Of a DNA stretch of 64,000 nucleotides, positions 11,390 to 29,499 are shown in pieces (within the stretch, counting starts at the first letter, position 1; every line of letters begins with the position of its first letter). Origin of the DNA: Echiichthys vipera (lineage: Eukaryota; Chordata; Actinopteri; Perciformes; Trachinidae); NCBI GenBank assembly GCA_963691815.1, contig OY829667.1, positions 20,375,587 through 20,439,586 of the forward strand, in the 5' to 3' direction. The translations under genes and the position numbers were made by a program. The notes below the pieces were generated by a model. That model saw nothing but the letters and a program-made list of their open reading frames with translations, did no database searches and had not been told where the DNA came from.

Positions 11390-11700
11390 TGAGAGGTGTC
11401 CTGTCTTGAGTTTTTGTCTTGTGAGATTATTGTTTTATTTTGAAAAGTAATCTTCCTGTCGTTTCAGGTCACTTGCCCTTCCTTCTGTGTCACTGATCTG
11501 CTATGTTCCCTGATTACCTGATTGTGTCCACCTGTGCCATCCTCTCTAATGTTAATATAGTCCTCGTCTTCCCTTGTCTTGCCAGAGTATAGCGTCTCGT
11601 CGTGAATCTCCAACCATTGCCACAGCCTTGTATTTTTTTTCTGAGGTCTGACTTTGCCTGCTGAGTAGGTCTATTTCCTTCCGGTCACCAGGGTAGGAGC
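11390..11700. repeat. Possible degenerate LTR
   Basis: T-rich sequence with TTTTATTTTGAAA, TCTTCCTGTCGTTTCAGGTC and GTGTCCACCTGTGCCATC resembles the U3 side of fish Gypsy LTRs; a similar phrase appears in reverse within the solo LTR at 54586-55262. I could not define the ends, so this is a weak call. Confidence 0.3.
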
Positions 11701-13488
11701 TGTTTGGGCATTGCATGGGTCACAGGATGCTGCTAGTGTTGGTGTATTTTCCAACCTGAATTTAGAGCACTTGAACTCCTCTGTCAGGCTGGAAACATGA
11801 AGCTCATTTAGCTGTCAATCAAAAGCGTGTATTTAGTCACATTTAGTCACACATTTCAAGTACAGGCAAGTCCAGGCAAGTACATATTGCACCATTTTTT
11901 TTGGGTGACAGTTTAGGGGACTCTGAGCTTCCCTTGCAGCTCCACTGGAGCTGGGGTCTATCTGGATGTTCTGCAAACGCTCAGGGTATAAAGAACTACT
12001 GCAACCTCCTCCTTGTGTATTTTCTGGAAAAATAATTCAGTTTCAAATCAGTTTTTCAAATAAAAACAGTTTTCTTTCTTTGCATGCTACTTATCCAAAT
12101 GAAACCTAAAATCTAACAAGTTGTTTCTACACAGTGGTTAGCATTGTTATCGTGCAAAATAATGTTGTTGTTGTTGCAGGTGACCTTGCTGAGATAAGGC
12201 AGAAAAATGATAGTTCCTCCTCATTTAAACCACTCAAGTCTAACCTGCAGACTTTGTCCCATGCAGACTATAAGCATCCTATCATCCTAGTGGGACTAGA
12301 ACTACACAACAACCAGTGAAGCTAGTAACACATTAAAAGCAACAGACATTGTATACTGTATACAGTATACATTAGAATAAACCAAGACTGGTTTAAAGGT
12401 CACCATGAAATCTAACAGCATAAATACAGTATGAACTTTACCCAAGTAGCTGTATTTTGTATGTATTTAATATGTATCCAACAAGCTACATTCATCTTCC
12501 AATCATTTCTACTGTTAAGAATGACCAGTGTCTTAAAGCAAAGTTATGTTATATTGATGGATTTTTTATTTTTTTGCACACAAGGCTGCTAACAGAAAGC
12601 TCTCCATGTCAATATAACAACCACCTGCCACGTTTCATGAAAAGCAAAAGTCATAAGTGTCAAAGTGCAGGTTTGAGTGTTTAATAAAATTCTGCTAGTT
12701 ATCAAATTAACATCATAAAAGCGCTGTGACACAGGCCTGTGATGTATGTTTATGGAATAAAATACTGATTTAAATGACTTACAATGTAAAAATATATAAT
12801 ACTTCAGGTCAGGCCTATTTGACTCATATACATCTCTTGACTCTCTCCACTTTTTAATCTGACCTCGTCCTCCTAAATACAAGTGAAATCGCATTATTAG
12901 CATAGGAATTCTTCAGTGTCATGTTGTTCCCAATCTTCATTGCCATACAGACCTAACAACACTGAAATATAATGACTGAAAGGCTAATCAAACTATATGA
13001 TGAAGCTTTACATTTTTATATTGATGGGTATATATCTGCTGCCAAGACGCTGAGCTCAGAGGAGCTGATATTTGAGAAGAACACTGTTGGGTTGCCCATC
13101 CATCTGTCCCATTCTTGTGAACCTGATATCTCAGGAACACCCAGGGAAAATGTCTTGGCACAAAAGTTCACTTGGACTCAAGGACGAACTGATATGTTTT
13201 TGGAATTCAAATGTCGTTTTCATCTCACAAACCCATTTTGGGAAGATATTTTAAATTTAGGAAAGGGTCTGTGACAATTTAATTAAGGAATCCTAACTTT
13301 GGAAATCCCTAAACAAGGATAGTTTTAGCTCAATTCCTATCGTAAGATAAGATAGAATTTTTTCTAAATGCAGTTAGGAAACATGTTTCAATACCAAAAT
13401 GTCTCAATGTCATCCAAAACTGATCTGAAATATGATTTCAGATCAAGGAAGTGTAACAAGGCAGTATATACTGTATATGATGTGTTAC
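11701..13488. other. Non-coding stretch with a perfect palindrome
   Basis: No gene recognised. The perfect 22-bp palindrome TGTATACTGTATACAGTATACA lies at 12350-12371. Short frames between 12400 and 13270 have no recognisable domain. It probably lies in a 5' intron of the WD-repeat gene. Confidence 0.5.
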
Positions 13489-13515
13489 CTGCCAGCAGGG
13501 TGTATTGGAGGCCTC
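13489..13515 (-). CDS. Candidate 27-nt microexon of the WD-repeat gene
   Basis: On the minus strand a pyrimidine-rich tract ends in TCCCCAG, followed by 27 nt and the donor GGCAG/GTAACA. Read in phase 1 it gives GLQYTLLA and joins the 10477-10629 exon in frame. The exon is very short and rests only on splice signals and phase, so it may be chance. Confidence 0.3.
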
Positions 13516-14560
13516 CTGGGGACAGCAAGAAGGTGGAGGAGGGCAGCAACAAAGTTAGTTTACGAAAGTAAACATGTCGGATATTTGCATCTTCTCCTCT
13601 GAGAAAAGCCTTCAGTGCTGTTTTTCACTCGTCTTTTAGGAATACTCTCTAATTCTGATCAAATTTGCTAGATAGTATAGATAGTATAGATGTATTATTT
13701 ACTCTGTCATAACTTATGTTTGTGTGCTTGGTGATGCTAGAAAAAAACTTGATGTTGCTTGGAAATAGGACGTTTTGTCCAGGCCAAAGAGTGAGATGAC
13801 CGGCCAGGAAAGATTAGACAAGAATAGGAGGACACTGGTTGGAAAACAGGATGTTTAGTTCCTGGAACGTCCTTGCGATTATAGGAACTCATCACTTGCC
13901 AGAAGAGGAAAAACCTTACTTAGACAGATAGAAGTTGGCCGATATTCAAACAGGTGGTGGATAGCTGGTCAGTGGTAAGCACATACCAAAAAAGGAACAA
14001 TATCTGTTACAAAATGCTGACGTCAAGACTAAAGTCATGGTGGTTTTTGCATGATTATAAGAGCTCATGTAAGAGACATAGGATGGCTTTTTTTCTGACT
14101 GTGCTTCCCGGGAAGACAATAAAAAGTCTAGCGACTCTGTTAATCTTTGATGAGTCTCAATGTCATCGATTTTCTTTGAACAGTAACTAAATCTCCGCTT
14201 CAACAATAGCTGCACTCATCTCATCCCTGAAAGCCTCCGCGTTGTTTACACTGAACAGTCGCTTCTTGTTTCGTCACACTTAAACCCGCCTCAAAACCAA
14301 CGCTGATTCGACGTTTGCTTGGCTCCAAAATTTCTCCACCGCACATTACCAGACTGATCTACGTGTAAAATACAATGGAGGCTATGAAGTCACTACACCA
14401 CCAAACACCATGTCTTTAATGAAGACACGTGGATGAAAGACAGAAATATAATTTTTAATGCATTTGCCAATCTGACAATGCATTACTTACTTACTGTCTC
14501 ATTTCATGTCAGATGAGACAGTAAGTTAGGTCAATCAATGTCCAGTTCTGTGCAGATGAC
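13516..14560. other. Non-coding stretch
   Basis: No exon or named element seen. The segment ends in a short (CTCAT)n run near 14560-14578 that leads into the LINE-like piece that follows. Confidence 0.4.
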
Positions 14561-14578
14561 TCATCTCATCTCATCTCA

Positions 14579-14830
14579 TCTTCAACGGCTTATCCGAGGT
14601 CGGGTCGCGGGGGCAGCAGCTTTAGCAGGAGACACCAAACTTCCCTTTCCCGGGCCACATTAACCAGCTCTATCTGGGGGATCCTGAGGCGTTCCCAGGC
14701 CGGTGTGGAGATCTAATCTCTTCACCTTGTCCTGGGTCTTCCCCGACACCTCCTCCCAGCTGGACGTGCCTGGAGCACCTCCCCCTTGAATGCCCAAACT
14801 CAGGTCAACAGCCTCAGTCGCCTGCAACAT
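14579..14830. mobile_element. LINE-derived fragment of uncertain family
   Basis: CTTATCCGAGGTCGGGTCGCGGG and then GATCCTGAGGCGTTCCCAGG, TGTCCTGGGTCTTCCCC and CTCCTCCCAGCTGGACGTGCC (each a short block) form a phrase very common in fish genomes, which I associate with a LINE 3' region. I cannot decide between RTE (Rex3-like) and L2. No open frame remains. Confidence 0.45.
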
Positions 14831-14999
14831 CAAGAGATTGTCGGCTGAGTCCAGGCAGAAAAGGCAGGCCTAGGGTGGGGAGAAGCACCAAGGTTATGGT
14901 GCAAGGCCAACCACAAAGAAAGGAAGGAGATGGTGGTGGCGAAGGTGACAAGGTTGGAGGAAGAGCGCTATAAGATCAAGGCTGTGTCACAGGGCGGAC

Positions 15000-15880
15000 A
15001 CAGAAGCTGGACAACCTGGTAAAGGAATCATCAACCGAAACATCAGTTGGACAGACCTTTTGAAGATCCTGCAGGCAAGGCTCAGCTTCCGTATTCATGC
15101 AACATATAACACGCTTCCCTGTCCTCAGAACCTTCACCAGTGGTTTGGGAACAAGGAATGCTGCACACCCCTAATGCAAACCTCTAGCACATCCTGTCAG
15201 GCTGTAAGATCACGCTCTGCCAGAGACGCTCCATGACCAGGTCCTGAGGAAGCTAGCAGAGGTGTTGGATGGCCGTCGACAGGGCAGCAAAGGGGTACCA
15301 CCTGCAGACAACCACAGCTTCATCGGCTTCGTCACGGAAGGGTGGGGGGAGAGGAGACACCAGGCCAAAAGAAACACCTAGGCTGTTCTCCCCTAACCAG
15401 GAGTGAAACATAAGAGTTGACCTCGACAGGCAGCTTCGCTTCCCGGTCGAGATCACTGCTACATCACTCCGCCCGGACGTATTGGCGTGGCCCTCTAAGG
15501 CAAAATCCCTGCTCCTTACCGAGCTCACGGTACCAGAGGAGGAGGAGGGGCTCGAGCCCGTCTATGAATGAAAAAAGGCCAAGTACTCAGAGTTGGCTGC
15601 TGAGTGTGAAGCTTTTGGCTCTGGTTAAGGAGGGAAGACAAGTGCTGGGGAACAAACAACTAACCCCAACAACAGCCGCAGGGGGGAACACCTATCAGCT
15701 GCAGGGGGTGGCAGGGAGACGTCCCTGTCACTTCTCCGCCACCAGGAGACGTTCCAGGATTAAAGGAGCGAAACGTTGGTGATCGGTGGTTCCTGGCTGA
15801 TGACCCTGCAGCTTACCCGTGGGCACCGGAGGTGGTGCGACCAGCAGCAATGCCTAGCAGGTGATTCTATCTCCCTGTTA
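15000..15880 (+). pseudogene. RLE-type LINE, C-terminal region, decayed copy 2
   Basis: Plus-strand reading gives WTDLLKILQARLSFRIHATY and NLHQWFGNKECCTPL, with a downstream SCQAVRSRSARDA shifted out of frame. It is followed by RVDLDRQLRFPVEITATSLR, PDVLAWPSKAKSLLLTELTV and, after a stop codon, KKAKYSELAAECEAF. The PD...ELT pair fits a PD-(D/E)XK restriction-like endonuclease. It parallels the copy at 10930-11340, which lies on the other strand. Several stops and frameshifts show it is dead. Confidence 0.6.
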
Positions 15881-15899
15881 TCTCTACTAACCCTGAAGT

Positions 15900-16540
15900 G
15901 GAATTAGTCTGTTTTGACAGGGCATTTCTTTTTAAATTAAACCCAAGTTCATACGTAATATGTCTCATATTTTAATTTCTTGTAGGCGTTTATTTTGAAA
16001 CTGGACATCAGAATGTCTTGAAACTTCCTTTGTGACACTATGGGGTTGTGATATATAACCCTGATTTTGAAGAAGTGTCTGGAAACCGAGCAAAATTCCA
16101 ATAAAGTCTATTGGCATCAGGTAACATTTGACATTTAGTTGGGCTTTTATTTTGAAAGTACATATCATAAAGTCCGTATATGTCCTTCAACAGTATTTTC
16201 TGTTATTGACTGTCTTTCGGTATGTACCCGAGGAATGCTTTGATTTTGAAACCAGTTCTAAGATGCTATCACCGTATTGGCTATATACAGTATATATATT
16301 GAGCCAAACATAAAATCGCTTGCCTGTGATTTGCAAGAGCATGTTGCACTTCGATTAGTTTTGGTTTTAGAAAAGACAAAATCAGCTTCTCACAAAATAT
16401 TAAAACCTGTCTGTTTCGATCCATAACATTTACAGAGGGTCGCCATTTTGCGGGCGTTACGTTACAACACACTACACAGTTCTAGCTTTAGGAGATCAAT
16501 CATTTTGATTTGATGAGCTAATCAGTGCTATACAACCACT
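15900..16540. repeat. Uncharacterised repeat with recurring TTTATTTTGAAA-like motif
   Basis: TTTATTTTGAAA occurs at about 15990 and TTTTATTTTGAAAG at about 16146. Relatives (GATTTTGAAGAAG near 16063, GATTTTGAAACC near 16241) are spaced roughly 75-175 bp apart. The segment resembles the AT-rich body of a DNA transposon but shows no clear termini. No gene is visible. Confidence 0.35.
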
Positions 16541-16558
16541 TACTGTCACATATCACAG

Positions 16559-16654
16559 AAAGTGGGACAGAATCAGGGAGTGACCACCAGGCAGACGAAG
16601 ATGACAGGGAGGAAGAGGGTCCCAGGCCTACTGCAGCTCCCCCTGGACCACATG
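16559..16654 (+). CDS. Exon-like acidic segment, unassigned
   Basis: An acceptor-like TATCACAG precedes an open stretch encoding ESGTESGSDHQADEDDREEE and then GPRPTAAPPGPH, followed by CATG/GTAGGT, a good donor. The composition is acidic and low-complexity. It may be an exon of a DNA-transposon protein, since repeats surround it, rather than of a host gene. Evidence is limited to splice signals and composition. Confidence 0.25.
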
Positions 16655-16908
16655 GTAGGTTTATATTCTCTTTCCATATAAATTGCAGTACAGTAGCATT
16701 ACATATCACGTCACTAAGGTCACCCATTTACATTTGGGGATTCCTGCGTATCATCCTCCCATGCCACGCTGCCAAGACCTCTTGCCACTGCTTTGCCACC
16801 CCATGTGGAATTTTCTAGATCCGCCACTGACAGTTGCTAACAGAACACTAACACTGATTAGCTCGGGGCAGTACATTGATGGCATTAAAATGTCTTTTTT
16901 TTTTTTAG

Positions 16909-17050
16909 GGGTGGCTGGTGGCACAGTGGTAAAGAGGCTGAAGTTCCTCGAGGAAGGGGCTGCGGGTTTCGACTCTGTTCATTGTGCATGGGGACAAGTG
17001 GGTGGATGTGGAGGTAAGTCCCTGTCAGTCCCTGTTCAACAGTCATGATA
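16909..17050 (+). mobile_element. Possible tRNA-derived SINE fragment
   Basis: GGGTGGCTGGTGGCACAGTGG followed about 50 bp later by GGGTTTCGACTC resembles Pol III A and B boxes in a tRNA-like head. A SINE tail is not obvious. Immediately upstream (16815-16895) is a short third copy of the dispersed repeat also found at 3840-4050. Confidence 0.3.
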
Positions 17051-17689
17051 GACAGCCATGTACAAGATCTCCTTCCAAAACCATCTAATCCATGTTGAGA
17101 TATGTGAGTCTGCAGATAACCTGACAGAGAGCAGTTGGGCCGTTGTTTATAGGTGGTTACAGCCCGTCTATCCTCCTGCAAGACAGGGCATATAAAACAT
17201 CACATTTAAGAGACTGAAAGTCACATCTTTATCAAATACAGCAATTATACAAGTTACAACCTAAAGATAAACATCAAAAATAACATCCAAACAGAAGTGG
17301 GACTATCTATATAATAAGAATAACAGAGGTCCCGTATAACAATTAGGCATTTGACCAGTATAGGGTCTGCCTAACACTTTACACTCATCTGATGATGTAT
17401 TTGGTCTCATTCAACACTGGTTTGGTACGGGTTGTTTTTTTCAAATACATTTGAGCTGCAGTGTTGGATGGTACTGCAGTTAATGAATAGAAAGCATCAA
17501 TACAACTGAGATGTAAAGAGTTTTCAAACTAACAAAAATGATTATCCATGATTGCCAACTAAGGCTCTATAGTTTGAGGTTGAAACACTTACTTCCTTTT
17601 TCTCTGTGGGAAATAGCCCGTGTCTGGGATGCGTCCACATTCCGCCACCTCGGTGTAAGACATCCGTCCGTCTCAGGAGCCTCTATACA

Positions 17690-17816
17690 TGGTAACCCTA
17701 GATTTGCGAAAACTCTCGCGAGACTCACATCCGACCACCTACACTAGCCTTTGCCATTTGATTTCGGTGCCTAACCTTAACCATCTCGCGAGAACGTCGC
17801 AAATCCGGGGTTAGGC
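17690..17816. mobile_element. Short foldback element with two TCTCGCGAGA sites
   Basis: The left arm GTAACCCTAGATTTGCGAAAA then CTCTCGCGAGA is matched in inverse by the right arm, whose reverse complement reads CTAACCCCGGATTTGCGACGTT then CTCGCGAGA. The arms are about 30 bp and flank about 60 bp. Each arm holds the perfect palindrome TCTCGCGAGA (17714-17723 and 17784-17793). There is no coding capacity. Confidence 0.7.
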
Positions 17817-17880
17817 TACTATGTAGCTCTAGACACGACCGTCAAGAGTAGGAAATAACGAAAGGCTGTCTTCCGGTTGC

Positions 17881-17904
17881 AAATAATAATAATAATAATA
17901 ATAA
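17881..17904. repeat. (AAT)n microsatellite
   Basis: Eight AAT units. A short trinucleotide run with no further context. Confidence 0.9.
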
Positions 17905-18445
17905 ATACAGTACAATAAAACGTTTAAAGGGGGCATCATCTTCCAGAATGAGAAATACCTCCAATGAGACAGTGTAATACAGAAACTGTGCCCCGTTCAG
18001 ATACATACCTTTCATGATATAACCTTTCATTCATATGTAATATGCAGTCATTATTCCAGATGTCACTTATAGTCATGGGTGCAGATCCGGCGGGACCGAA
18101 TTTCTGAGAAACCTGAATTGCTGTAGTCAACATCAGGTGTTCTCTGGACTGCAGATTCCCTCAGTCCCACCCCCATAACACTATTTTCACCAGCGTATAA
18201 AAAATAATTTGATTGTATCTATCCACTTCCCTTTTCAGTTGTGTTGTTTCTTAATAATGTCCATCTGTCTCTATTGTTGTTATCAAATTGTAATAGTGTG
18301 TGGAGTAGTATGAAATATCCCACTGTCAGTCACGTGCACTCACTTTAACCTTCATGAGAAAACAAATGATAAACCAAACAGCCTCAGGTTGTTTTCATGT
18401 CCTGTGTATGTCCACTGCTGCTTGTCTATATACTGTAGACCTTAC

Positions 18446-18522
18446 CTGGAGGTGTTCCACTGGCCCTGTGCAGGTGTTTTTCAGTCGAGACGTTTGGTTC
18501 TGATCTCCTGATGTGCAAGACT
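18446..18522 (-). CDS. Exon-like segment between RWDD4 and the WD gene
   Basis: On the minus strand the acceptor CACTTTCTACAG and the donor CTCCAG/GTAAGG frame a 77-nt open segment that encodes SCTSGDQNQTSRLKNTCTGP then VEHLQ and ends in phase 0. The splice signals are good. It could be a 5' exon of the WD-repeat gene or an alternative exon; no homology is recognised. Confidence 0.3.
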
Positions 18523-19833
18523 CTGTAGAAAGTGGCTCCTGTTAGGATATGAAGTGTTGTAGGTCAGAGGTTATTAAAGTAGAGGTGGGCCTTCCCAGGG
18601 GGCTCCAAACCGTTTCAGGGGAGGCTCAGTAAATGGAAGTGAAAACAAATCTCACATTAGTTATCAAAGGAAGATCACACCGAAGAGTCCAGATGGGTGT
18701 GATTTGCTTAAAGGTACTTAAGCGATACAGACGTCAGAAACTAATACACGCAGGAGGACAGAGCTTTTTATGTGTTTGATGTAGGCTGAAGTTGTCAAAC
18801 AGCAACATTAGGCTGTCCCAGCTCAACTGTTGAGTGTCTTTGGTATTAAATAGCAGTCATGATGTGATCCCATAGGCATCCAGTAATTCATCTTAAGTGT
18901 AAAGGGCTTACTTTTTTCCAAGCTTTGTCTAAGGGGAGGACCACAGTCTCAGACTTTGAAAATCCTTGTTCTGGGTCATATCATGGGTGTCTCTGTTATC
19001 TGTAAAATGTCCACTCCTTTTCAGGCCATGCAACTCTCAAATGTTACAGGACCTCAGCGTTCTCAATGGCAGCAACAGTAATGCTTAGATTTGGTTTTAT
19101 TTAAAGGCCATTTTGGAGTTGTAGCCTGAGAACAGTCACTGCTGCTGTGATAAAAATAATTGTGCTGCAGAGTTAAGTGCTAAAGTTTGAAGGCAAAGAA
19201 ACCTACAGGATGTTTACAGACGAAACACACGTGGTTCACATGAGTCAAGCACTCTTATACTCTTAAACCTCACACAATTCAAACCGATGGTAAACTTCCT
19301 TATTAGACAAGCAGTAGACCATTTGTTTTTATTTTTATACATAGGGAAAAATATGTCAAAATAGGAAAAAGATGGCATTTTATGTGTTATTAAAAATTCT
19401 CTGCACTGGGCTTATCTCAGAGTGAAAACATGGCAGTGACAGCAAGTATCTCAAGCCCACTCCCCCCTGATGGATGACTGAGCAGAATACTTCAGTGCTC
19501 ATTGTGTATGATGAACAAAACCTAATGAGGGCCAGGTGATCTCTTCACCTGGCTGCATTCCACAAACACATAAAACACAGCAGGGGCTTCAAATATTCCC
19601 CAGCCTGAAGTCCTAGTTTGGCTGGAAGTGTGTGTTTGTGTGTCCTGAAGTCCTCCATTACACTGCCTGCTTTGGTTCTCAGGGTGAGGGAAGCAGCCGT
19701 GTTGAGTGTTACAGGTTGAAGATGGAAGATGTGAAGGCATCTTGACAGGAGCAGCAGCATCAACAGGCTGTGGCGAGTTCAGACTTCACTGCACCTCCCT
19801 GTACACAGCAGCACCAGACCGCTGCCCTCAGGC
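18523..19833. other. RWDD4 3' flank
   Basis: No further exon recognised. It should contain the RWDD4 3' UTR and polyadenylation site; several TTTATT stretches (AATAAA on the minus strand), for example near 19097 and 19326, are candidates but cannot be ranked. Confidence 0.4.
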
Positions 19834-26749
<6,916 letters not shown>

Positions 26750-26960
26750 GGTGTTCCTTCTGTCTCCGTGCAGTATACTCCCCGTGTAGAGTTGATTAAA
26801 ATCCCAGAGTTAACAACCCATTTCTCTCATTAAAACGTCACTATGATAATAAACTCACAACTTCCAGAAGCTGATACACACAGTGCTACCACATTACACG
26901 CATGCGCAGTGAGGCACTCCGCGTGAACTCTGAACCACGTCATTGGGATGGAGTTTTTAC
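26750..26960 (-). promoter_or_regulatory. rwdd4: rwdd4 5' UTR and promoter region
   Basis: Upstream of the start codon. The NRF1-like sequence GCATGCGCAG at 26900-26909 lies about 150 bp from the ATG and is a typical feature of housekeeping promoters. No TATA box stands out. The transcription start cannot be fixed from the sequence. Confidence 0.45.
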
Positions 26961-27039
26961 TTTTTTTTTTACCAAAATAAAAGCTTCGAACTTTTGGACT
27001 TCACGGACATAAATTAAACATTTAAACTGAAATGGGTGA

Positions 27040-28590
27040 AAGAGTGTTTGATGGCCCCTAATTCAAGTTGGTATTTTTTATTTACAACATATTTAAAGAA
27101 GTATTTTTGATTTTCTGTTAAGATGTAATTATAATGTATCCAAACTTTCCCTCGGTCTATCAAAATTCTATCAACCAGCTAGCATGGGAATTATGTTACA
27201 CTCATCATTTTTCTCCACATAAAACAATCATTTGCTATAATGAGTATTTTACTAAAGGAAATAAGTCCCTCTATCTTTTTAACAGCGGAGGTCATACAAT
27301 GTCATACGAGATTATTCTACAAAAAAAGGATTTCCCATCAAACCCAAGGAATATAGATTTATAGTAAGTTCTACCCCCAATGGTTAAAAAGGGCTAATGA
27401 AAGGCTGCAGTTATCTACACGAGGTTAACCCTCAACAGACACTTTACTTAGATGGAATCTAATTTATTACTTACAAATGTACCAATAAACTTATTAGAAG
27501 CTGCTTTTATAGCAAAAGGAAAATAAACCCTTATGGTAAGAGAATGTTACGTCTGGTGAGCAGGGTGGTGAAGGCCACAACACGATGTGTAGTAATGGTC
27601 AGATTTTTAGATGGTGGAAGCCCAAAAAGAGCAGTCAGAGGAGTTGGTTCCAAATTTGTGTTAAGAGTCTGTTTGAGGGTTTGAAATATATCAGAAGCTT
27701 CGGCACGTCCAGAGCATGTGTGTGTGGTCGGCTGGGGACTGCTTACAGCGGTTACGAGCATCACTGTGACTAGGGTATATCTTAGCCAGTTTAGCGTTGG
27801 TGAAATGGGCTAAAAAAGGAAACTGATGATTTTCAACTGGCTCTGTGTCAATGCAGCGTCAGGTGCCAGTGACCAGAGCTCATCCACCAACAATAGTCCA
27901 GCAGATGACTTGCATTTCCCTCTTTAGCATCCCTCTTCAATGATACAAACTGAAGTAGAGCTTGGCTTGTCCCGTTTAAATTTGGAATTTCTAACAAAAT
28001 TAGAGAATTACGTCTTAAGCTATTACCGGAACATAACATCTATCCTACTGATGCATACATATCCACATGTTCTGACACTGATGACAGCTGTACCTTCTGT
28101 AAACAAGGTAGAAAAAGGTTCCATTTTGTATCACCTTTTAGAAACATTTGGAACATTTTCTTTTTTCTAAAACTACAGTTAGGTATCACTTTGATGATAA
28201 GATTATTATTTTTGGCTCCTTCTCTCACAATAAGAAATTTAACATAATTAATCTCTTCATTTTACCAGGTAAATTCAGTACACATAAAGTCAAAATGTCC
28301 AAGGCAACCCCTTCATTCACATTATTTTTATTTGAATTGAAAATATATTTTGAGTCTCTATTATCCTATGTTGAACCCAAAAAGAAATGTTTATCAGCTT
28401 CTCAATTTTCAAATGACATTCAGTGAACTTGTCTGCCGTTGTAACTCGCCCTAATGTTTGTCCTTATATTGCTTCGATGTGTGCCTTTGTCATGTCTTGG
28501 AATGTCTGTCGCTTTGTTTTTACCTTCCCTTTTCAATTGTTCGTACTATTTGATGATAAAAAAAGTTAAAAAAAAATAATAATAATAATA
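27040..28590 (+). pseudogene. L1-type LINE 3' part, interrupted
   Basis: Plus-strand frames encode LAWELCYTHHFSPHKTIICY and SYEIILQKKDFPSNPRN in the first half. The second half has ISTCSDTDDSCTFCKQGRKR, FNIINLFILPGKFS and SFTLFLFELKIYFESLLS, the typical end of L1 ORF2, followed by an A-rich tail and (AAT)n at 28568-28592. The two halves are separated by 27541-27915, a minus-strand fragment of another L1. Stops and frameshifts are frequent. Confidence 0.6.
27541..27915 (-). mobile_element. L1-type LINE fragment, copy 2, nested
   Basis: Nearly identical to about 22846-23235, in the same orientation, including AGAATGTTACGTCTGGTGAG and CTCATCCACCAACAATAGTC. Its minus-strand frame carries the same SKNLTITTHRVVAFTTLLTR block. 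It is embedded within the opposite-strand L1 at 27040-28590. Confidence 0.7.
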
Positions 28591-28592
28591 AA

Positions 28593-29499
28593 AGAGTAGC
28601 CAACTGTTTAATCTATGTGTTTAATAGGAGCAGTGTAGTTTTGACTGGAATGTGTGGGAGATTAAGACTGCTATTGGATACCATTTGTATTTCTGTAGAT
28701 TAGAAAAATAGCAAGACTGTTTTTTTTCCATCTGATAGTTCATTGATCACACAACATCCTGGATGATCTTCTCAGCTCAATCATTTCATGCTCACAGATC
28801 TTTTAGTCATTTTTACAAATTGATGTGGACAAGCATTACTCAAACCCACAAAAGTTAACTGGAAATTCTAAACTTAAATTGAAGAACCCAAATCCAATTA
28901 TACCCAACACTGTCTGTAACTAAGTTGTAGATTGGGTGTCCTGAACCCGGCATCAGTCAGACCCAGACTCAGATGAGAAGTCTGTTGTGCACTAAAGACG
29001 TATCAGAATAGTAAGTGCTGTAGTCGGCCCAATAACCTTGCTTGACGTTAACTCTCCTCTCACAGTTAGTCGTAAAATGAATTCAAAAAGTACATTTAAA
29101 AAAACGACATAACAAAATAGTCCAATCATGCTGGATTTGAATGTGATGAATAAGGATGAAATGTTGCTGAGAGCAGCAGGAGGATTTAATAAAGCCAACC
29201 ACAGCAGCTCCTCTCATCAGCAACAGACGGTTGAATGAGCCGAGACTTGGGGAGAAAAGTGTTGTTGTTGTTGTTGTTGTTGCTGTTGCAAGACAAGCAC
29301 ACACACAAATATCCTGTTGAACATAAATGATGAGACAGGCATGTTTGCTGCTGTTAGACAGAATGATGAGAAGCTAGCAGTCCGTGGGTAAAGGCTGCCC
29401 ACTGCTGGACTGGACAGGATCCAACACGGATCCACTTCAAATACTACTCCCAACATTACACTTAAAGTGAAATTCCAGCGTGCAATCATCCCAGGGTCT
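28593..29499. other. Non-coding stretch with (TTG)n
   Basis: No exon or named element recognised. A (GTT)n run of about 29 bp lies at 29260-29288. Confidence 0.45.

Noticed and set aside
10944..11392. Plus-strand frames of 87-89 codons
   Set aside because: The minus strand there carries the recognisable LINE endonuclease motifs, so the plus frames are shadows.
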